From: Pagrus major
Taxonomy: Eukaryota > Chordata > Actinopteri > Spariformes > Sparidae
Assembly (NCBI RefSeq): GCF_040436345.1
Contig: NC_133237.1
Span: forward strand, 27,172,361 to 27,236,360
Length of the DNA: 64,000 bases
Reading direction: 5' to 3'
Position numbers and translations under genes: made by a program. Shown here one piece after another: positions 53,432 through 64,000 of the stretch. The notes under the pieces were generated by a model that was given only the letters and a program-made list of their open reading frames with translations, made no database searches and was not told the origin of the DNA. Within the stretch, counting starts at the first letter, position 1. Each line of letters begins with the position of its first letter.

Positions 53432-54161
53432 GTAAGTTGTATTTTTGCTATGTCAACAGTACATTAGGTTTTTTTTAAAGACTGTAGTTACACGTATGAA
53501 AAGACACATCTGTCTCTTGCGATCAGTCATCGTCTTGATCCTTTCTGCTGTCTTCAGTTTAAGAAATACACCCCCGTACAGCCCTCCTTTAAGAAAAAGC
53601 CGTCAATTAAATTCTCCTTTGATTATAGTCAGGTAAAATGTCTGATAGAAAACACATTTAGGTCTTGTGGTAATCCAAGTGATCCACTTTATAATTCGGC
53701 TGATAATTAATTAACCAAACAACACGTCTTTTAAGGCAATTTAACTTTCAGATAGGCCTGCTCCTGTAGGCTGTTAGCCTCCAAAACGCATCTAGGTAAG
53801 TGGCAGCGCGTGATGGGAAACTTTTCTAGAAGTTATATTTTATCGAAATAAAATTGTTGATCTGTAGATCTTTTGTATGCCGAAATTATCAGTGTGCCCT
53901 GTCAAATCATAAATGTCGCAAATCATTTAGGGCTTATCACAATCTTCAAAGTTCTTATGTGTTTGTGTTAAAACAACCGATTTTTTAATTAAGTTTTGTA
54001 TGAAGAGAGAGTTTCTTTTAATGAGGTGCAATTAGTGCGTTAATGTTGCTTGAATATCAAACACTCTTCTGATTTCTGCTTCTCTTCCTCTGTTTCCAGA
54101 TGTGCTGTTCTCTCCAGTCGATTTTTTTTTCTCATCACTTCCTCAAGGAACATCCTGCAAA

Positions 54162-57100
54162 ATGACTCCAGAGGGGAAGAGGCTGCTAAACATCGTTATC
54201 CTCGGCTTCGGCTTTATGTTCATGTTTACTGCCTTTCAAACATGTGGCAATATAGAGGTACACACTCCAGATTGATCACACATAACTTCAGATAAGATCT
54301 ATTGAGTCCTAAACAGTCCTATGTCTTCTTCTTTACAGCAAACAGTTATCAAGAGCTTCAATAGCACTGAGTTCCATGGGAGCGGATACACAAGGTAAAT
54401 TACCGCTGGTGTCCTTACAGCTACACTTCATTTATTTAGTTTTACATTTAGTAAAAGTATCTGTAGATATTAGGCTGAGCACAACATGCCTTGGACTCAT
54501 AGAGACACACTGATACAGACCTCATGCCACCTCCCATAATTAAATCTGTCACACACAGAAATCCTTACAGGATAATTCAATCTATTAAGGGAACAGAGTT
54601 AGCTCTGAGTCCAGTTTCTGGGAACATCCTTCATGAATGTGATCTTCTTTTAAAAGCACGCAAAAAAAATGAATCAGTCTTTGTCTAAACCACGCAGCAT
54701 CTTCTCTCCAGAAAGTTCTCCACAGTCTGGATCGTGTACAGTGGTCCATTAAGTGTCCTGCTGTCTGTCTCTTGTAGCATGGCCATCATCTATGGCGTTT
54801 TCTCTGCATCCAACCTGATCGCCCCTTCAGTGGTGACTGTCGTCGGACCGCAGCTGTCGATGTTTTTTAGTGGGCTTCTGTACAGGTAAACCTAACACAA
54901 CTCCTGCTCCGTCCTTTATATGCAAATTCAGGTTTCTGATGTCTCTTTGTGTTGTTTTCTACAGCGGCTACATCGCCATGTTCATTTACCCGTACACTTG
55001 GAGCTTCTATACAGCGTCTGTGTTTGTTGGAATAGGAGCAGCAAGTAAAGAAATGTTATTTAATCACCATTTCTTCCTCAGGAACACGTCTTCTCCATGT
55101 TTATGTTTCCTCTTATGTTTCAGTCTTGTGGACGGCTCAGGGAAATGTGCTCGCCATCAACTCCACTGATAACACCATCGGAAGAAACAGTGGAATATTT
55201 TGGGCGCTGCTGCAGTTCAGGTGAACCTTTTTGAATCCAGATGAGTTTGATGGAGGTGTTTGCTGTTTGCATTCAGTTCTTAATGCAGACCTTTTTCTCT
55301 CTGCAGCTTATTCTTTGGAAATCTTTACATTTACTGTGCCTGGCATGGACATGATCACATCACAGGTAGGAAGGAAGCTGTATTCTCTAAAATCTCTGCC
55401 TCACATGTATTTACTGCTATTCATAGAGTCCAGCTGCGATGCCGACTTCTCATATGAAGTTTCATTTTAAGCGTGTGACTCATGCTGTGTGTCTCAGACA
55501 AGGACCGTCAGACAGTGTTCATCTCTCTCACGGTGATCAGTCTGGTGGGTTGCTTCCTCTTCTTTCTGATCCGGAAGCCCGACCCTGAACCGGCTCCCGC
55601 TGAGGCATCAGAGTCGCTGCTGCAGGCGGAGTCCACAGAGAGCTCCACAGCAAGGTGAGCGTCATCAGAAGTCACATGAGTCCTGGTTAACCTGGGATTC
55701 TGTTACTGTCGCTCACAAGTCATGAAAAAGTCCTGGAAAGTGACAATTCATCAAACAGTCGTGGAGAAAACAACCAGTTGTCCTTGAAAACTTTTTAATG
55801 TGCAGCAGACTTATGATCAGGTGTCTGTCTGAACATTTATTGGGGTAAAAAGCCACAAAAAATAACTTTTGCTGGAGGTCAGGGGTGAAGTAGATATGAA
55901 ATTGGATCATAACATGAATTTCAGCTGGAAATGACTGTTAAAGGTGAGAACAAGCACGAATCCGAGTCAACTGACCAAAGATCTGAGACTGAAACTGGAC
56001 AAAATAAAAACAAACTAATCCAGATTTGACAAACCAGATTACTGCAAGTCAGACTTTTAAGTGTGAGCTCCAGAAATGCTGCATTATAGTACGCATGAAA
56101 ACATATGGGAGCTAGTGAATGCAGGAAAGAGGGAAACTTTAATACAAATTATGAGCACAGATATAGACACCTCAGTGTTTCCTCTGTAGTTGTTTTGCAG
56201 CAGTGGTGGCAGGGGGTTATTTTTGGTATTTATTCCACGTCGATCCCTGTTGGTCTCAGTTTTGATTCTAGTTATATAACTGGTTGCAGCACTCATTGAA
56301 ACATTCATGTTTTCATAGTTTCATAGCTACTTCTATGCTCTCTGCCTTTTAGGCTTGTTGTGTCTTTTTGTTGTCCAGATCATAATGTCCAGTTACCCAT
56401 TTTAGCTGAGGTAGTGGTGGTGTGAGGAAGGAAACGCTGCACTTGATTAGAACAAATCGAATACAGAAAACAGCTGTGATCAACAATGACTCTGCATTAC
56501 AACGCATTTGAAATGTGGTGCTCTTCCTCAAACAGCATCAATACGTTTATGCTGATGTGTTTCAAGAAAGAGAGAAAAAAACAGGAAGTGATGTGATAAA
56601 TTTCACAACTCCAAACCATAACTATAAAACAGTCGTGGGATGCTTACAGTATGTCTGATTCTCAGATATGCCAGTTTACAATGTTCATAAGGATGGACGC
56701 TGAAACACATAACAATCAGGAGGTAGTCCTGGTTTGTGACAAAGACCGAGCAGGTATAAACTCAAAGTACACAAATATATAACAACAGGTAATATATGCA
56801 GCTCAGATGAAACAAGCTAGATCTAATTCCTCAATGAGCCCATGAAGTGACATCATGCCCAGGCTAAATATCCACCTCCATCCAACTCTGTTTGTAAAAA
56901 GAAAGTAAATAGCTTAATTAATGCAGCACCTTTCAGGAGCGGAGACGTCATGCAGAGCTTCACAGAGGCGATAAAGCATTAACATACATGTAGACATCAA
57001 ACATTATAAAGGAACAGAACAGAAAATTCACAAAGCAGAGCTGCTTTTAAAAGTGTCCACAGATTTTAAGTCAGGATCCAAAGTTTAGGAGCCATAACCT

Positions 57101-59896
57101 CCAAAGCACGACTGGATCGAGGAACCAGCAAACCCTGATTGTTGGACCTCAAGGACCTACTGGTGACACAGGGCTGCAGTAGATCTCTGGTGTAGGCAGA
57201 GATCTATAGGTGATCCTGAGAACTTTGAATTGGATTTGATACTTGATGGACACTGCAATTAGTTTCACTGATGTATCATTTGGGGGAAGGGCTCTCAGTG
57301 GCTTCCACATTCCAGGAAACGTTGTCTTCTGAATAATTCCCTGAACAGAGACCCTGCGACTGTCCACTGATCAGAGATATTTATTGTGTAATTGAGCTGT
57401 CTTTAGGGGGCCCAAGATGTTTTAGCAGTGCCCCAGCTCTAGGATCGTCCCTTATTCTCATCGTCAGCGTTGAATAACCTGACATTATTAAGATTTAGGA
57501 CTTCATAGATTGTTGAAAGCACCCTGGAAATGTCCTGGAAAATATCTTTTTTAAAAGACAGATGGTCGCCCCGGCCGTCCCACCCGGAGCAGAACTGATA
57601 TTTATTTTTTGTAGCGGAGACAAGTGACCTTTAACTGTAAATGCTATCCTTTGTTGTCCACTGTGATACAGTCGCCACGGCAACTGAGTTGAGTTTAGGG
57701 ACGAGTTTGAAGGTGAAAATGTCCCAGAGGAAATATGAGCCTGTGAAAGGTCAAGGGACAGAGTGTTTTAAGACAAAGAGTCATGAAGTCCGTTATCATC
57801 GTGAGTTTATCAGTTTTTGTCTTCCTCTTCTCAGCTCACCTCACTCAGGCCTCTGCACACAAGCTCTGGACGCTTTTGGTACGTTTACTAAAATAACCTC
57901 CACCTCATGAGCTTTGAACCTTCGGTGTAACAGTCTGAAAAATTAACTTCTGCTTTTATTTTTTTGCAGTTAAAGCCTGTAAAATGTTTGTCACCAAAGA
58001 GATGCTGCTGCTGAGCACCTCCATCGGATACACAGGTGGGTGAGAGTCAGACGTGTTCAGGTGGAAGTCAAACTAAACTGGATGAGTTCATGCACATTGC
58101 TCCGTCTGCTCCGTCAGGTTTGGAGCTCACTTTCTACAGCGGGGTGTACGGGACGTGTATCGGAGCCATGACGCAGTTTGGCAAAGATGCAAAGAGTTTG
58201 ATCGGCATCTCGGGCATTTGCATCGGAATAGGCGAGATCTTAGGTGAGTCCTCTGACGGGTAACTGACCTGAGGACTGTCACCAGGCACAGACTTAATCT
58301 TCCCCTTCCTCTCTCTGCTCTGTTCAACCAGGAGGGGGCGTCTTCGGGATGCTGAATAAGTGCAACCGGTTCGGGAGGAACCCGGTGGTGCTGCTGGGGC
58401 TCATCACTCACTTTGTTGCTTTTTATCTGATTTTCTTGAACATCGCCAGCGACGCTCCGATCGCTCCGGAGGCAGGAACAGATCTGCAGGCCTACATCAC
58501 CCCCAGGTACAAAAACACACACTGACTGTCTGGAAAGTGAAGCCTTATACCTCCATTCTAACTAACGGCCAGCAGAGGCGGCAAAAAGAAGCGATTGTAT
58601 CCTCATTAGTTTATGGTCTCAATCTTTAGTTTCAAGTCTTCTTCAACAGAGCAGGATGTTCATTTAGTAAATTATGGTTTAATTTACAGTGAAATGGATG
58701 ATAAAGCCAGAGGGGAAAGTAACAAAGTACAAATACCTTATTACTGTACTTAAGGAGATTTTTCAGGTATATTTGAGTATTTATTTTTCTGTCACTTCTG
58801 ACTTTCCCTCACTACATCTGAACACAAATATCTGAACTTCCTCCTCACATTTTCAACAGGCTCGTTACTTTAGTTTGATGCATTTGAGGGGAATTATGGA
58901 TTATTTTTATTTTGTGTTATTGACGTCAAATATCAAAACAGATAAAGCATAGAAAGAAATCAGTTCATAACATTGTTATATCTTGGACACTGGTTCAAGG
59001 TTTTAATTTCTTGTTTCATTTTTAAATATCAGTTATTGTCAATACCAGTATTTTTATTTTATACATATTTTACATACATTTCTAGCAAACACACAAGAAA
59101 ACTCACACTGGACTCAAAACCACAGTCACATGATTACAGAAGAGTTTAAAGTGTCAAGTTGATCTGAACAGTCTGAGCTCAGTGCTGATTTGAAAAGTTC
59201 TCTTTTGTTTGATTATTGCGGTGGGTTTGTTTGATTTCCTGTAATATGTTTCCCTCCATCTTATAAGTTTAATGTGTGCTGCTGCTGAACATCACAGTTT
59301 GATCTCTACGATCTGTGCTTAATGCCTCAGATCTGTTTCAGAGTCAGAAGCACTACTTAATCTGATCCTTTAAACTCTGAGTTGACTTAATGAAACTGTT
59401 TATTTTTTATTTTTTTACCTGAATCTGTTTATTCTGACTTGATTTGTAACTGTGATCTCTCTGTGTCGCGGCTCAGTCTCGGGGTGGCGTTGCTCTGCAG
59501 CTTCCTGCTCGGTTTGGGCGACAGCTGCTTCAACACTCAGCTCCTCAGCATCATCGGCTTCATATTCCGCGACAACAGCGCTCCGGCCTTCGCTGTCTTC
59601 AAGTTCATACAGGTGAGTTTGAGACGAGCTCACAGTGACGGTTACATTAAACGAGCTTCAACATTGATTCAACGGTGTGTAAGAAGATAATTTTATTTAT
59701 TTTTATTTGAGTTTCATGGTTGTTTTCTCTGCAGTCCATCATGGCCGCTCTGGCCTTCTTCTACAGTAACTACCTGCTGCTGCACTGGCAGCTGCTCATC
59801 CTGGTCGTGATGGGTTTTCTGGGCTCCATGACCTTCTTCATGGCCGAGGGGCTGGCCGAGTCCACCAGGCGAGAGTCGGACTACGACAGCATCTGA
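54162..59896 (+). CDS. mfsd11: UNC93-like protein MFSD11 (major facilitator superfamily)
   Basis: Multi-pass membrane protein of the UNC93 branch of the major facilitator superfamily; its transported substrate is not established. Thirteen coding exons: 54162-54257, 54339-54394, 54778-54885, 54965-55044, 55124-55220, 55307-55365, 55498-55654, 57835-57878, 57970-58035, 58118-58243, 58332-58506, 59477-59612, 59735-59896. They give 453 aa, against about 449 in human. The protein starts MTPEGKRLLNIVILGFGFMF. Landmarks include two N-glycosylation sites (FNST, INST), the loop YCAWHGHDHIT, the long cytosolic Pro/Glu-rich middle loop, TGLELTFYSGVYG at the start of the second half, and a tail ending ESDYDSI. 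Hydrophobic segments are consistent with 12 helices. No frame defects are seen. Confidence 0.95.
55655..57834 (+). other. mfsd11: Large intron 7 of mfsd11
   Basis: No nested gene is recognised. Open frames on both strands are short and lack domains. Confidence 0.6.
58700..58930. repeat. mfsd11: Dispersed repeat fragment in mfsd11 intron 11
   Basis: Matches 17855-17995: shared blocks are gactttccctc, acacaaa-atctgaact and ctcgttactttagtttgatg followed by catttgaggggaatt. It is part of the AGTAC-rich dispersed element family. Confidence 0.65.
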
Positions 59897-62800
59897 TGTG
59901 AGTCTGGTGAGGATGAGGAGGGCACAGCTGGAGGTGCTCCGCTCTCCACAGCTGGATGAACCTCCTGGGGATGATGCTGATGACGATGATGATGAAGGTA
60001 TCCCAGCCTACAGAACCATCTCTGGCTGCAGGGACCAAACATTAAATCTCAACATTTCTCTTTACTAAATCAAAAGGTTTGAGGAGGCGTACACAAGATA
60101 TACCTCAGTCTGGTTCGGCCCCAGCCTCGCTCTGATTATTCTCTGCACACCAATTTGAAATGAATCTGAAAATATACTTTAAACAGACTTCACTGAGACA
60201 TGATGGTTCGAGATCTGTTAATCAAATAAAAAGCACTTTTGATTCAGTGATATAAAGACAGGTGGGTCATGGTCCCACTGTTAGTGCCTGCTTGAAGAGA
60301 GCCTGATGAATAATGCTGATTATTGTGAATCAGCTGCAGGTTTCAACACAAAACTCTCCCCAACTGAAGCTGCTGTTTCCAGCTGCATGTATTGACTTAC
60401 AGAATCAGTCTGGTGATAATCTATATTTTTCCTCTTGTCAACAAAATCCCAATAACCAGCAGTGAACGTATCTCCTGACAGGTATTGTCTTCTTTCTTTG
60501 TGCCATAGAGCTCCATTATTGTTAAAAAAAAACTATTAACACATCACTGAGCCACACTGTCCCTTCATCACCATCAACACACACTGTAGTTTATTCACTA
60601 GAGCACCAAATGTGGATTTATCCGCTGTTGAAAGTAGTCCCTAAATGCACAATTTCTTCCTTTTTGTTTGATTAAAAACTGCAGTGTGCAGCTGTTTGAG
60701 GACATTTATGAACCTTGTTTGAACACTTAAAGTAGGTACTAATGGGCTCAGAGCTGAGAGCCACAGATAGGAAGTCAGAAAGTATCGACAGACGGACTTA
60801 TCGTTGGTTTTGCTGCTTTCATGGGATTTGTAGACGATAAAAATACAGAATAATGCCAGCCTGATTCTTCAAACTTTGTCCCCTCTCTTGTGACGTCTCT
60901 TGTGCTCATAAAATCATGTCAGGCCTCAAATTCATCCTTGATAATAATGAAATGCTGACAAAATGGCCACCTGCGGGCTCCGTACACCTGTTATAATATT
61001 CTTCTTTATTCTAATGTGCAAAGAACGCGTTCAAAGACTTTGATTCACACAAAATGAAGCAGCTGTGTTGTCTGACCACTGCTGCACTCAACAATGTGTC
61101 TGACATGCTCAGCTGTAGTTCACCCAGACAGTAAAATCCAGTCATCATCTCCTCCCTCCATTCTGAGATTATTTTTCGCAGCCGTGTGGTCGAGCTCGTG
61201 CACCCACTTCAGACGAGGTGCGTGCTAACACTTCAGATCAGTTTGTGAACTCGGGGCTTCTGCAGACTTGGATTACAGCAGACGAGCTGTATGGAGACAT
61301 CTGATGTTTTTTTGGTAGTTTTTTCTGTTTTAAATCAAGTCTCCAGCTACTTCAGTTGTTTAGCAGCAGAATGCTGCAACTCTGTTTTACTGTGAAGCTC
61401 CAGAAATGTTTTGTGAACTACGTAACTTCACCTGACTTTACATCATCATGGAGGGAGGAGATGAGGACTGACTTTACATTTTTGGGTGAACTATTCCTTA
61501 AAAATGTATCTTTCACAACACCTTCTGTGATCTCAAGTCATTTACCTGCCAAGTCTTCCTCGGCTTTGGACAGTGACTTTCATTTAAAGACATCACAGCA
61601 TATTTGGAGCAAAGCAGTTAAAAGGGAAACATTATCAAGAAACTGAACTTGTTCTCATTTTTTGCGAAGTGTGAAATCGGTTTCCAGCCTGATGTTGTAG
61701 GTGTTCTTTTCTTGTTCCTTCAACATACATTTAGTGCTGTATAATTGGTTTCCTGTAATAAGATCTTGATCATCAGTACGACCCGTGACTCTGCATTCCC
61801 GGAAACATTTCATAATGAGAAGCGGGTGACAGCGTTTAGTTCAAATGTCATTAGTGGAGGCTCAGAAGAAAGAAAAAACAGTCCTTTTCTCTCCCTTGCT
61901 ACTTTTCTACTGTTTCTCACTTCCTAGTATGGATTTGGGTAATGAGACAGTCAATCAAGAAGCACTGGATGTTTTTTCTTTCACATTTTCACCTCAGTGA
62001 CAACAGACAGTTTTGATCTATGCTAGCAGTTCGGCTCTAAAGATGAGTGCCAGTTAACTGGGTCCACCGCTTTGGTTTGAAATATCTGAGTGAAATATCT
62101 CCTCAAATATTAAATGTGTTGCCATGAAATTTGTTTCAGACATTCAAATTCATCACAGGATGAATTATAATCACTTTGATCATATTTTAAGTGGTGTAAG
62201 GGGTCAAGAAAGTCACAGTTTGTTGAAACAAAAGTGAAATATCATTTAGTTTTGTGTGAAATACGTCGTTGTGAGGAAGGAAATGCGCTCAGTGTGTTTT
62301 TAAAACCTCAAAGAAAAGACATGATGAGTTCAAGTGATGATGAGTAAATGAATCTGTCACTTTAACATATATTCTTCTCTGATGTCTTTCATGCTCCCAA
62401 CATGATAAACCCTTCTGAATTAAGTTGCCAAAGACCTTTTACTCAGTCACCAAAATCTGTCTTTTATTTCTAAACAAACTGTGGACCTTAACTTTAATCT
62501 TTCTCACAGTTTTGTGATGATCATTACAGGCTCACAAAGCTGCTAGCATGGCTGAAAACTCTGTCTACTTCCTGTTTTGTTGGTTTTAATTACCGTGGTC
62601 GTGTCACAACACTCATTTTAAACTGATCTGATGCCAAACCAACACAGTGCTAAATATGGGCCTTAAGAGATGTTGTCTTTTCCAGAAAGCCTTATGTAAA
62701 GTTGTTGTGGGAAAGGGCAACAAGGACCTTTATCATAGATGCTGTTTATTTTCCTTTTGTTAAAAGTGTCAAATGTGTGAACTATAGTACATTGTTCTAA

Positions 62801-62995
62801 TTAATTTATTGCTAAATGAAACATTACTGGGTGAGTTTGCTGAAGTTTTGTTTCACATTGCAACTGTTAAGGATGCAATCAATCTCAAGGATATTAAGGG
62901 AAATGCATGTGTACTATGAAGGTGATTTTATACTTGAATGTAGTAATTCAGAATGGCACCCAAACTTTTGCTTGCTTGTTTTTATTATCAATAAA
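59897..62995 (+). other. mfsd11: mfsd11 3' UTR and flank
   Basis: Two candidate poly(A) signals are present: aataaa at 60225-60230, and aataaa at 62990-62995 followed by a GT-rich ctagttgtgtggttt. The first gives a 3' UTR of about 330 bases; the second gives about 3.1 kb and would include the MITE. No coding gene is seen in this stretch. Confidence 0.45.
61117..61492. mobile_element. MITE-like element with terminal inverted repeats
   Basis: The left end, agttcaccc...tcatcatctcctccctcca, is repeated inverted at the right end, tggagggaggagatgagg...gggtgaact, about 50 bases each with a few mismatches. It is 376 bp long and non-coding. A related truncated copy lies at 29143-29302. Confidence 0.75.
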
Positions 62996-63639
62996 ATATT
63001 ATTTTGAACACTAGTTGTGTGGTTTACCTGTATAAACCCCAAACTGTCTGATAAATACTGGATAATCTGAAAAGAGCTGTCATTTATAGGAATGTGCTGG
63101 AGGTTCAATTAATTTTAAATGAGATTACACAGATTACTCACTTATGGGTGATATGTGATATTGGCTGAAAATTGTGTATGTTGTATGACACAACGGGACA
63201 GGAGCAACTGCAGTTGTCAAGGTCACAAATTGTGCTACGATGTGTGAAAACATCCAAGTTTTGAGATGTGAAGTTTCCCCCATCTGATGGTAGTTCTCTT
63301 TTTAAACTCTTTACTCATGTTTAACTCACATACAAACACACGTAGCATACATAAACTATAACAAACAATACAAATAATTTTCAGTAAAACAGAAATTGTT
63401 TTAAAAAAACAACTGGGAGTCATTGTGTTGGGGTATTGTACAACAAAAATCATATTTTCAATATTTGATTACTGTTTTTGTTTTAGGTTTTTGGCTGTGA
63501 CAGTTTTAATTTATTCTTAAACTGATATTTGTTTTTATGAATAAAATATCGTTCGAGTAAAATATGAAGATTTATTTTATTGTCTGTAGTTTCATAAAAA
63601 TTGTAGCGACTGTTGTAGTCTGTAGGAAAATCCGACTGT
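62996..63639. other. Gene-free AT-rich DNA
   Basis: No gene or repeat is identified. It separates the mfsd11 3' end from the promoter-like segment that follows. Confidence 0.5.
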
Positions 63640-64000
63640 TTTTCCCAGTCCGTGAACGTCGCATGATCGCCGCTTGTTGCCTAGTAACCGGGAACGCCGC
63701 GAGTTGGTTGATTCCAACGTGTGAATCCGCAGAGACAAATCACGTCAAGCTACAACTAACAACGGTTAATACTACATCCGGTATCACGCGTGAAAATAAA
63801 AGATGGCGAACCCCAATGTGGCGATTTCACCATGAACTAAGGAAGAAGTGTGGAACCAGCGGGTGAATTCACATCGAGAATTAAAGTGCTGTCTCGTTTT
63901 CACGCTAATTAAACACTGTTGTTCTTATAAACGTTCTTCTCCTTTTCGTCAAAGCTTTACTTTGCAGGGTAATTCGTTGTGTTTCCGGTAAATCCGGCTA
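63640..64000 (+). promoter_or_regulatory. Promoter-like segment with RFX X-box and YY1-type motif
   Basis: CpG density rises sharply. At 63676-63688 is gttgcctagtaac, a perfect palindromic RFX X-box (GTTGCC, one-base spacer, AGTAAC). At 63800-63808 is aagatggcg, a YY1-type element often found at transcription starts. The ATG within that motif opens only a ten-codon frame. The gene itself probably lies beyond the window; orientation is not certain. Confidence 0.5.

Overview
The window is vertebrate nuclear DNA, almost certainly from a ray-finned (teleost) fish. Genes are split by many GT-AG introns, most of the sequence is AT-rich non-coding DNA with microsatellites and dispersed repeats, and the protein families (an ABO/GT6 glycosyltransferase, prss60-like serine proteases, eif1, srsf2, mfsd11) are vertebrate, with fish-like exon structures. 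I rebuilt seven protein-coding genes by joining exons at GT-AG sites; in every case the phases agree and the summed CDS is divisible by three. No rRNA gene, intact tRNA gene or CRISPR array is visible.

Layout. (1) 2139-8184, +: a ten-exon histo-blood-group ABO-like (GT6) transferase of 349 aa. Its stem region is made of small symmetric exons whose introns carry CA, TG and CTAAC-type tandem repeats. (2) About 8.7-16 kb: gene-free, with a 21-bp minisatellite and a copy of the sequence found at the very start of the window. (3) 17050-24487 and 25993-36531, +: two recently duplicated ten-exon genes (710 and 587 aa). Each encodes a secreted, probably GPI-anchored protein with an active trypsin-like S1 domain, a Pro/Thr/Ser linker and a second S1 domain that has lost two of its three catalytic residues. 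Tandem repeats have expanded in the first copy only, in the linker and in the upstream flank. (4) 39897-40796, -: a 114-aa one-pass membrane protein with a tail holding 18 cysteines; I do not recognise it. (5) 44074-45552, -: eif1, with a TATA box and GC box. (6) 50808-52377, -: srsf2, with a long, probably spliced 3' UTR. (7) 54162-59896, +: mfsd11, divergent from srsf2, as in other vertebrates. (8) 63.6-64 kb: a promoter-like segment with a perfect RFX X-box and a YY1-type motif, probably belonging to a gene that starts beyond the window.

The genes do not form one pathway. The ABO-like enzyme and the double proteases are secretory-pathway, cell-surface products. eif1 and srsf2 are housekeeping genes for start-codon selection and splicing. 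The most unusual points are the array of branch-point-like CTAAC repeats ahead of a transferase exon, the conserved dead protease domain with a linker expanded in only one paralogue, the cysteine-tail membrane protein, and a broken THAP-domain remnant inside a protease intron.
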